Position numbers and translations under genes: made by a program
NCBI GenBank assembly: GCA_964016875.1
Contig: OZ024724.1
Location: forward strand, 30,465,786-30,529,785
DNA from: Fallopia convolvulus
Lineage: Eukaryota > Streptophyta > Magnoliopsida > Caryophyllales > Polygonaceae
Direction of reading: 5' to 3'
DNA length: 64,000 nt
Notes under the pieces: model-generated
Databases searched by the model: none
Told to the model about the DNA's origin: nothing
Seen by the model: the letters and a program-made list of their open reading frames with translations, nothing else
In this document: piece after piece, positions 56,190 to 64,000 of the stretch
Position numbering within the stretch: the stretch's first letter is position 1
Layout of the letters: each line of letters opens with the position of its first letter

Positions 56190-57500
56190 GGTTGAGGTTA
56201 GGAAGTCAAGCTAGTGACTCTAAACGAGCGCTTCTCGGGAGGCAACCCGAACTAGTAGCTTTCTTTTCGTAATTTTAGTTTGATTTTCTTTGTTTAGCTT
56301 AGTTTTTCTCTAACCGATCCCTATCTAGTGTTTTGTGGATTTATGGTGTTGTGCATCCTTCAAAGTTGTGTAGGATTTGAGGTGAAATATTTAAATGGAA
56401 ATATGGGAAAGAAGTTGCATGAGGATGTAGTAAAATTGGCGACCCGAATACTCCCATATCGAGCCCAGGTAAGTCGGGTCCGACATAGGGACGTCGGTCC
56501 ATGAAGTCGGTCCAACTTGATTCGACTAGTTAGAATGCCAATTTTGCCCTTGACCTAATTTGTCCCTTTCCCCCATTAAATATTATCCCCCACCTACCTA
56601 CCATCTTCATTATCAACTACCATTCCCAAAATACAACCCCTCTCCCTCAAAAATTCTCAAAGTCGGCCGCCCCTACCCTCACCATACTCGATCCACATCC
56701 TCCCTACTTCACCTCGTTCCAACCACAAAAACCCGAATCTAAGTAGAAATCTCGAGTTCAATATAGTCCTTCGTCCCCCATCTAGATCCAGATCTAGGAA
56801 ATTTGAGTTCTAAGTTGCTTATTTGTTCAAAAGTTCAATACTCATCGAATCCGGTATGTGTTACTCGGTCTCTACTTATTTCTTTGAAAATTTTGTGCTT
56901 TCATTGCGTAGATTGAGTAATGCCATGTTTGATTGAGAGCTTGAGCTTGAGCATCAATGGTGGATTTGCATGATTTGTGAAATTGAGCTTTAAAGTTGTT
57001 TATGCATGCTTAGATCCATTTAGAACTTCGATTAGGGATGTTTGATGGTTGAATTTGAAATTTAAGTGCATGATAGAATGATTTGGGTTGATTTGAGGTT
57101 AGAGTCGAAGCATGAACTAGGTCGAGATCGACGTGCCCAGGAGAGTCGGGCCCGAGGTGAGGAAGTCGGTCCAACAAGTCGGACCGAGGTTAAGTAAGTC
57201 AGGCCCGACATAGGTTGGAAGTCGATCCTAGTTGTTTTTGCTCTCTTCTTGTGATATCATGTGGATTCATGTGTTTAATTGTTGGCTATAGCCTAATCAT
57301 GATGTAGAATGATCATTTGCTTAGCCATTGTTAGAAGATGTCCATGATGATTTATGTTGGATTGAGATGCATGTGAGTCTAGAGACTAAGTATGGGGTTC
57401 CTTTTGTGTTGAAATGTTGTTGTGTGTTGATGAGTGCTTTTGTTGAGTTGTATGGAGTTTATCTTGGATCCTTTTGTTTGGTTGGATGTGTGTAGGTACA
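56190..57500 (+). other. Athila-like spacer; likely leader and intron of ORF1
   Basis: 1.3 kb replacing RT, RNase H and integrase. It includes a C-rich leader-like part (56560-56720), a good splice donor (AATCCG/GTATGTG, about 56852) and an acceptor (GATGTGTGTAG, ending 57495), five bases before the ATG of the next gene. A separate transcript with a roughly 640-base leader intron is plausible. Palindrome modules lie at about 56474-56515 and 57146-57208. TAAGTATGGGGT, like the polypurine tract, is at about 57387. Confidence 0.55.
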
Positions 57501-59306
57501 ATGGAGACAAGAGCTTCATCATCTCATGCGGAAAGGCCAAGGAAGAAGTCCAAGAAGTCAAGGAAAGAGCCGAAGTTGGATGATGTCTATTTGGAGGAGG
57601 ATGAGCAAGTGGAGAGTTATGAAAGATATATGGCACTTGAGCACCACACGAGGTGGCTTGATTGGGAAGCCGTGAGGAAGATGGACATGGATCAAGCCCT
57701 TCCAAGATGCTACTCCCACATCGGTCTCAATGGGATGCTAAGGTGGGACAACACTCACTACCCCGCCCTCACCTCGGAATTCATGGCCACATTCGAGTGC
57801 ACTTATGATAATGTGGAGGATGAGGAAGGGGCGCTCACTTTCCGATTGGGCAACGAGGACCACAATCTCACTCTTAGGGATTTGGCTACCTACTTCGGGT
57901 TTCCATGCCCAAGAGAAGAGACCGGCGTCAACAATGAGAAGGTGAACCAAGTGTGGCGTCATGTGGCCGGGAAGAGTGAGATGAGAAAGGGCGCCTCCAC
58001 AACCGAGATTGCTAGCCCTCTTTTTCGGGTCATGGTGCGAGTCTTGGGGTGTGCAATCTATGCTCTTCATGAGTTAAGCAAGCCGATGAAGGAGGAGATC
58101 ATGTTGCTCCATGAGATGCTCTTCAACACCGAGAAGCCCATGAACCTTGCATGGGAGTGGGTCAAGATGGTGCGAGACTTCCAAAGCTCCTCTTGGATCT
58201 ACTTCGGTGGGATGATAGCAAGGCTCGCCATGCGTCTAGGAGTTGATCTTGACAAGTATTCTCCGGCTCCGAATGGTGTTGAGTTCATGAACATGAAGTA
58301 TTTCAACAAGGCCAACATCATCAAGGAGAAGCTCTACATGATTTCCTTGGCCCCTCACTCAAACTATGATGGTGTGTCGATCCGGTTTGTGCACAACCTC
58401 TATGATCTTTCTCGGTATCAAAATTGGTACCAAGTGTGGGCCGGAAAGCCACACTCATTTGGTGACCCCGAAGGTGCAAGAGAAGGGCGGCGACAACAAT
58501 CTCAACATATTCGGTTTACCTCCCCTCCATCTACACCGAATTCCGACCAAGACAACTTCGTGTTTGCACCTCGTGGGGAGGACATGGATGTCGATCAAGG
58601 GCAAAGTGAAGAAGATGAGCGCCTCCAAGGCTTGATGGCCGACCTCCGAGCCACGCACCATGCTCCAACACTGGCGGACCGAGGTACACACCAAGTCGGG
58701 CCCGACTTCCCTCAACGTCGGTCCAGTTCATTCCATGGTGGTGAGGTCCTGAGGCATTATGAACGAGGAGAAGGGAGCGGTGCAAGGCGAGAGAAATCCC
58801 AAGGTGGCGGTTATGAAGGCTATGCCCAATGGTACGGTCCGGGAATGGTGTTTCCCGAGCAACAACAACCAGTGGACATGTCCTTCTTAGCCAACCAAAT
58901 GGCTCATCTCCAACTTCAACAAGAAAATGTTCTCCAAGAGGTCCATCAAGTGAATCTCCAACAACAACAAATGTACCAACATCAACAACAAATGTACCAA
59001 CAACAACAACAAATGCTCCAACAACAAAGTTCTTTCCAAGCTAGCCAACAAGAGATGAACCGAGCTCTCGGCTACACTAGACGAGAGGTAGAGGAGCTTA
59101 GGGAGGTGGAAGACCAAAGATGGCGGGTCCAAGATAGCTACAACACGTGGATGAGCGGGAACTTCCGTTCCCGTGAGGACCAATGGACACGCCCGGAGCC
59201 TCAACTCCAACCACCACCACAAGACTTCTACCAAGAGCAAGTGTACGAGAGGGAGCGGCAAGCAAGGCTCCAAAGAGGACGTAGACGTAAAAACCCTTTC
59301 GATTGA
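57501..59306 (+). CDS. Athila ORF1-like protein
   Basis: 601 residues from ATG 57501, which follows a likely splice acceptor; the longer frame starts at 57474. A basic, nuclear-signal-like start (RPRKKSKKSRKEPK) precedes a domain (about 50-330; EFMATFECTYDN, LTFRLGNEDHNLTLRDLATY, FRVMVRVLGCAIYAL, IARLAMRLGVDLDKYS) that resembles the Arabidopsis retrotransposon ORF-1 family (PF03078, ATHILA). A Gln-rich coiled-coil stretch (about 455-540, repeated QQQMYQ) follows. In Athila this gene lies after pol; here it follows gag-protease directly. No membrane segment is seen. One palindrome module lies in the coding part at 58676-58724. Function is unknown. Confidence 0.87.
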   Translation: METRASSSHAERPRKKSKKSRKEPKLDDVYLEEDEQVESYERYMALEHHTRWLDWEAVRKMDMDQALPRCYSHIGLNGMLRWDNTHYPALTSEFMATFECTYDNVEDEEGALTFRLGNEDHNLTLRDLATYFGFPCPREETGVNNEKVNQVWRHVAGKSEMRKGASTTEIASPLFRVMVRVLGCAIYALHELSKPMKEEIMLLHEMLFNTEKPMNLAWEWVKMVRDFQSSSWIYFGGMIARLAMRLGVDLDKYSPAPNGVEFMNMKYFNKANIIKEKLYMISLAPHSNYDGVSIRFVHNLYDLSRYQNWYQVWAGKPHSFGDPEGAREGRRQQSQHIRFTSPPSTPNSDQDNFVFAPRGEDMDVDQGQSEEDERLQGLMADLRATHHAPTLADRGTHQVGPDFPQRRSSSFHGGEVLRHYERGEGSGARREKSQGGGYEGYAQWYGPGMVFPEQQQPVDMSFLANQMAHLQLQQENVLQEVHQVNLQQQQMYQHQQQMYQQQQQMLQQQSSFQASQQEMNRALGYTRREVEELREVEDQRWRVQDSYNTWMSGNFRSREDQWTRPEPQLQPPPQDFYQEQVYERERQARLQRGRRRKNPFD

Positions 59307-61051
59307 TCCTATACATGCCATTGAAGAATAAGAAATTGTGAGCTTTTCATACTCTTCTCTCTTGCTTTTAAGTTTTGGTTTCCTTGTTTGATGGGGACAT
59401 CAAAATTTTAAGTATGGGGTGGGGGTAAGTGTGTTCATGATTTCACTTGTTTATGTTTGTTTGTTATTTTGAGGATATTTAGTTTGTGTTTCTAGTTTGT
59501 ATGTGGGATGTTTGCTTATTGGTTTGTGGTTTGATGAAAGACATGGATGATTGATTTGGTCTTGAATGGATGAGTTTTTGGTTTTAGAGAAATTTTTGCA
59601 AAAATTCAAAAAAAAAAATTGAAAAATGGTGTTAAAAACAACAAAAAAATTTTGTGTTTTGTAGGTTTTGGACTAGAAATTCCCATCTTAGATTGCCAAA
59701 ATAAAAGCCAATGATGATGTGAGCATGTAAATTCCTTTGCATATTTTTTGGATAGTTTAGCCTCTAAAATGATGTTGCTTTTGATGTGATCATGATATCT
59801 TGCTTGTTTTATTGAACATGTGAGTTCTAGGATGAGTTCTTATGCAACTAAGTATGAGTGACCCTTGTGAGATTGATTTTTGGCCATTTTAGGGATTCTT
59901 GTTCATATTTGCATATCCCTCATGTTTCTTGTGTGATTAGCTCATTCATGCTTAGTAAAACTTGCTATTGCGGTGTTTATCTATTTTCCAAGACCGTCAT
60001 GAGAATTGTCATAAGCATTGTCACATTGATTTTGAACTTTATTCTTCTAGTCACATAAATGTTCCATATCCTACCATGAAGTTAATCCTTTGTTTGAAGC
60101 CCCGTTCTAGCCTAAGCCTTTGTTTGAAACTCCTCAAAAATGTTATTCCTAGCCTTATATGACTTGACCCTTATGGGATTGGACTTTAGAAGAGAGGTTT
60201 GGATTGTATTTGAAGAGTTGAGATTCTCTTGGGTTTAAGGGAAAAGAATGGTGTTATGAATCATGTGGGTAGTGCATCTTTGTTGTACAAAAATGAAAAA
60301 AAAAAAGAAAGAAAAGAAAGAGAGAAAATGTTGGAAATGTAAAGTGGAATAAAGCAAAGAGCTTAAGTGAAGAAAATGGTCCGACCGAGTTACAAGCAAC
60401 ATCGGGCCCGATGTCATAAGAAAGTCGGTCCAAATGTAGAAAGTGTTGAAAATCCAACAAAAAGCATAAGAGCAAAGATGAAGTGGAATGTTAAGTGAAA
60501 TTTTGGGTTGAAAGGAAAATGTTAAGTCTTTTGGGTGAGTGTGAAAGTAATTGTGGAATTTTGGTGAAGTTGGTGAGAGTTTAGGTTGTTCAATCCCCAT
60601 TGAAAGCACCACGAGACCAAATAATTCCCACCTTGAGAAATTCCAAAAGCCCCATTACAACCCGGCCGAATGGAACCTCTTTGAGGACCTCCATTGAGCA
60701 AAGTTCGAAATTCTTTGTGTACTTTGCATTAGGCATCTCTAGGTGGAGGAATTGGTGATATTAGCTTCAATAGTAAAGTCCTTACTTGCATGATTTTTGA
60801 GTTTGAGTGTTCATTGCTAAACCCAAACACATGATGAGTGATAAACATTCACATATCCCTAAAGTGAGGCTTAGTTGCATTGACTCTATTCCTTGGAACA
60901 CTTAATCATGTGTGATGTAGTAGTCTTGCTTGAATATCAATCACTTGTGCTTAAAATGTGTTTTCATACGAGGCTTTACTTGAAGATTATGTTTCGGTCT
61001 TGCTTACATTGTTATTGCTTGAGGACAAGCAAGTTTAAGTATGGGGTATTT
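59307..61051 (+). other. Athila-like 3' untranslated region with polypurine tract
   Basis: 1.7 kb, no gene. AAGTATGGGGTGGGGGTAAG at 59410-59429 and AAGTATGGGG at 61037-61046 resemble each other; the second lies where the polypurine tract should be. A-rich runs are near 59610 and 60296. A palindrome module is at 60379-60431. GGACCTCCATTGAGCA near 60690 has no known role. Confidence 0.7.
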
Positions 61052-62374
61052 TGATGTTTCTTTATTTGGTGGTGTTTTCATAGGTGATTTCCTTTGTAAA
61101 TATGTTTCTTTTTCCCCTTTTCTTGCGTGTTTTGTTCCTTTTTAGCTTAGTTCACGTATTTCTATGAGATTCGGAGACTACGCGCATTTTATGTGTTTTG
61201 TGGCATGAATCGAGGATCGATTTCAAGGAGGGTCGAGACATGGAGCAAAGGCCGAGCTAAAGCGGGAAAGAGAGAAGCAAGCCATGAAGAAGAACAAGAG
61301 AAGCCAACAAAGAAGAAGGTGGAACGAGGTCTGGACCGAGTTGCAACCACGTCGGGCCCGACTTTGAAGTTTCCAACCTCGGACCGAGATGCACAGTAAC
61401 TCGGGCCCGAGGTCCTCCGTGTCGGTCCGAGTCGGTCACCGAACTACTTGGGCACCAAGGCACGAATTTATGGACTTCCACTTTTGCCCCTCATCTAATC
61501 TATAAAAGGCCCTCTTGTCTTCTAAGAAAGGGTTCCCTCTCAAACACACAAAAGGGGGTTCCAAGGAAACCAAGAGGATACTTGGAGAGCAAGGAGGAAG
61601 GAGAGGAGGAGGAAGAGAGAGAGAATCGGCCAAGAGAGGAAGACTTGATAGGTTTTGTTGGTAGATTTGCTTTGATTTGCTTTGTTCTTGTGGATTTGAA
61701 AACCCTTGATTGGAATTTGTGGATTGCTTTGGATTTGAATGAAACTTTACTTTGTTTTGAGATTGATTATGATGATTGCTTTCCCTTTTGATTTGATTGC
61801 TTTCTTTGCTTGTCACATGGAGTAGATCTCCTTGATCTTGGGTTATGGGGGAAAACCCTAACTAGGTTTAGGCTAGAAACCCCACTCTACATAGAGCTAC
61901 AATTCCTTGCGAAAGTTGGGAATCAAGGCTTGAGATTGGCAAAGTAGCGAAAGTGAACATGTGTCAATCTCAAGACCTTGCTTCGAAGGGGATTTCCCCA
62001 ATGATCGAGGTGTAGAAGTGGTTGGAACAAGGGAGAAAGCACTCGATCCTAGTCCGATCGTCACTCATTGCTTGAATTGGGGTGGAAAAGCCTTAATCTA
62101 CTAGGGAAGGAACCCAAAAGCCCAAGATCTACTTTTAAATCCTTGAGTTCGACATCCCCAGATACCTCGGGCCCGACTTACACAGTGTCGGTCCCGACTT
62201 CCTCTTGTCGCCAACCTCGGGCCCGACGTGACCTCAGTGTCGGTCCCGACTGATTTCTTTGTTTTCCTTTGTTTTATGCTCTCCTTTCTAGCTTCCTAGT
62301 ATCTAGGCACATCGATCGAGTAGACTTCCCGAGTGTTCGACACCCACCACGTACTACAACGGGGTCGGGTTATA
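61052..62374 (+). repeat. Athila-like 3' LTR
   Basis: About 1323 bp. Compared with the 5' LTR it lacks about 36 bases near 61883 (between two ACCC(A)CT-like words) and about 9 bases near 61200, with few substitutions. It contains TCGGGCCCGA at 61352, 61401, 62167 and 62217, and a TATA box at 61500. The 62217 copy is CAGGCCCGA in the 5' LTR. Confidence 0.82.
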
Positions 62375-64000
62375 AATTGTATCTCTAGACCCTCGCAATC
62401 CGAGAGCGATCATATATAGCACGAGAAACCGCTCGCAAGCTTTAATGGTGGCATTGAACCATATTATTTCGCTCCGAGAACGGGGCTATGAATCATATCT
62501 CGTCCTGTTTTTCTTAACAAGCATACAACACATAAATGTAATTAGTACATAAGAAAGTTTAAGGAGAGGAGAGTTTTACCAATCTATGGTCTTGATTTTG
62601 ATGGGAAAGCAACGAGTATGTAAGCTTTAAGGAAGAAATTTCCCCCCTTATATGTAGTTGCCCATGTAACCCTTCCTCTTTGATATCCTTTACTCCTTTG
62701 GGAATTTTCTTTGCAGAGAGCCTCCATCTACATTTTTTTTTGGTCTTGTTTTTGCCACAAAGGAATCGGACCCCCTCTCTTTTATATAAATCTTCAAACG
62801 TGGAGAACAAGCACCTCCCCTCTCCCTAATATTGCTATGTTGTGAATTTGTAGCCAATAAAATAATGAATGGCTTTGAATAACACATTAAATGTATTTGA
62901 ATGGAGTTGAACGAGCCCAATGTAACGTCTGCTCCTTTTATTCCATTTACAACCCATAAATATGAGCATAAAAATAGGGCCATTCAATGTGATATTATCT
63001 TGAAGATAATGCTAAAAATATAACATGTAAATTAGCAATTGAGAGGAGTGGAGTCTGTGGATTTATCAACTCCCTTTTGAAACTTCAACCCCACCAATTA
63101 ATTAGCAATAAGGGTAATCAAAGAGGAGAATACCTAGTCATTAATTAATCATACTAAGGGGAAGTTTCAAGGGTAAAGTGATATAGATAACCCATCACTT
63201 CATGCGTTAATTAACCAACCAAACTTTGTAGATTTGGTTTTGAATTTGTATAAGTTAATTAACGAGCCTCTAAATCAAGCCCACCCATATTATGAAATCG
63301 CCTTTTTTCCTGGACTTGGAACACCATCAAACAAGGCTTTGAATTTGTTTTGTATAAGTTGATTAGTAGGCCTCTTTTAATGTAGCCTATTAATTAATCT
63401 TTAATTTGGAATATGTCAGGTTCAAATCCGCATAAGACTTATCGACATATAAACGTTATAATTTAAATTATGGGCCCAATTCATACCCATACTCAAACTA
63501 TATTGTTTTAGTCAAATCATGAAAAGTTAAATTTCATGAAAATTTACCTCCAAACAGTTGCTCCCGAACTTTGTACGTGTGATTTATAAAGAACGCGTTC
63601 AAAGTTCGTTTGCTCTCTTTAATCCGAACCAAAGATTTTGGTATCAGGATAAACGGTATGGGTATGTAGGAATTTTGAGAGGTTTTCTTTGTTTATAAAT
63701 TTGGTTTTGACTTTGAGGCTTATGGTCATGCTTGAGGTTGACTTTTTGGCATTTGGTCATTTTTGTAGACAAGAATTTGAATACGAGGCTCCGTGCCATG
63801 GATTTTACTTTGATACCTTTGTGGTAGTATTTTGAACATAATACCCATACCATGTATGATCATTTTTTGAGCGTTATGGGCTTTTGGTGTTTGCATTTTT
63901 GTCGATGCAAATCACGGAGTTTTCTATCTTGATTTTAGATAGAGGGTTAAATGTGTGAAGAGGATAAAAGTGATTTTTTTTTGTAGAGAGAGGAAATTTG
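62375..64000. other. non-coding flank, no gene recognised
   Basis: AT-rich sequence right of the Athila-like element. Small frames (for example 62690-62983 and 63644-63853, minus strand) have no recognisable motif. A minus-strand TATA-like box lies at 62411-62419. No LTR, target duplication or RNA gene is seen. Confidence 0.5.

Larger units (their letters stand above)
51740..62374 (+). mobile_element. Athila-like element lacking RT and integrase
   Basis: About 10.6 kb. LTRs at 51740-about 53107 and 61052-about 62374, starting TGATGT. The polypurine region (GAGGACAAGCAAG...AAGTATGGGG) is typical of Athila. It encodes an intact gag-protease (53220-56189) and an intact ORF1-like protein (57501-59306); RT, RNase H and integrase are absent. 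The LTRs are very similar apart from a 36-base and a 9-base gap, so insertion is recent. The exact right end and target duplication are unclear. The palindrome TCGGGCCCGA occurs 11 times. It is probably a non-autonomous derivative that depends on a full Athila. Confidence 0.88.

Noticed and set aside
62690..62983. 97-codon minus-strand ORF in the right flank
   Set aside because: No recognisable motif; the region is AT-rich with overlapping short frames.

Overview
The window looks like nuclear DNA of a flowering plant, from a repeat-rich (possibly pericentromeric) region. Almost all of it is LTR retrotransposons nested inside one another, plus at least two small hAT-like elements. I see no intact ordinary host gene, no tRNA or rRNA and no CRISPR. 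Evidence for a plant: Ty1/copia elements with an extra ORF after pol, a Tat/Retand-like Ty3/gypsy element, Athila-type Gag and ORF1 proteins, initiator-Met-type primer-binding sites (TGGTATCAGAGC), and intron-like splice signals.

Layout. 1-1257: non-coding flank. 1258-24372: remains of a minus-strand SIRE-like copia element (copia A). Its LTR is split by a minus-strand gypsy element (gypsy A, 1287-21249, target duplication TTGCT). Gypsy A is split by a plus-strand Tat/Retand-like element (6001-19066, target duplication GATAT), which contains a small hAT (9985-10823), a 24-25-copy 46-bp tandem array and an intron-bearing antisense gene. A second hAT (21971-23049) sits in the 3' region of copia A. 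24373-49805: a second degenerate minus-strand SIRE-like element (copia B), interrupted by a probable solo LTR (25922-26976), a clear solo LTR (29724-30599, target duplication TATTT) and a minus-strand gypsy element (gypsy C, 31340-48702). Gypsy C is itself split by a young plus-strand copia element (copia P, 33948-43960, target duplication TTGTG, LTRs about 98% identical). 49806-51739: non-coding DNA with a degenerate repeat and a small duplicated minus-strand ORF. 51740-about 62374: a young Athila-like element with intact gag-protease and ORF1-like genes but no RT, RNase H or integrase. 62375-64000: non-coding flank.

How the genes work together: gag, protease, RT/RNase H and integrase are the usual copy-and-paste set. 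Most copies are broken by stops, frameshifts or deletions. Only copia P pol, the copia P third ORF and the two Athila-like ORFs are long and uninterrupted. Copia P would need Gag from elsewhere; the Athila-like element would need RT and integrase from elsewhere.

The most unusual signals are (1) an Athila-like element sprinkled with the palindrome TCGGGCCCGA, usually flanked by GGACCGA and GTCGGTCC, in LTRs, both genes and spacers; (2) a parallel scatter of GTC-N3-GAC through the copia P element and its relatives; and (3) the antisense, apparently spliced gene with its own TATA box inside the Retand-like element. All boundaries and counts were read by eye.
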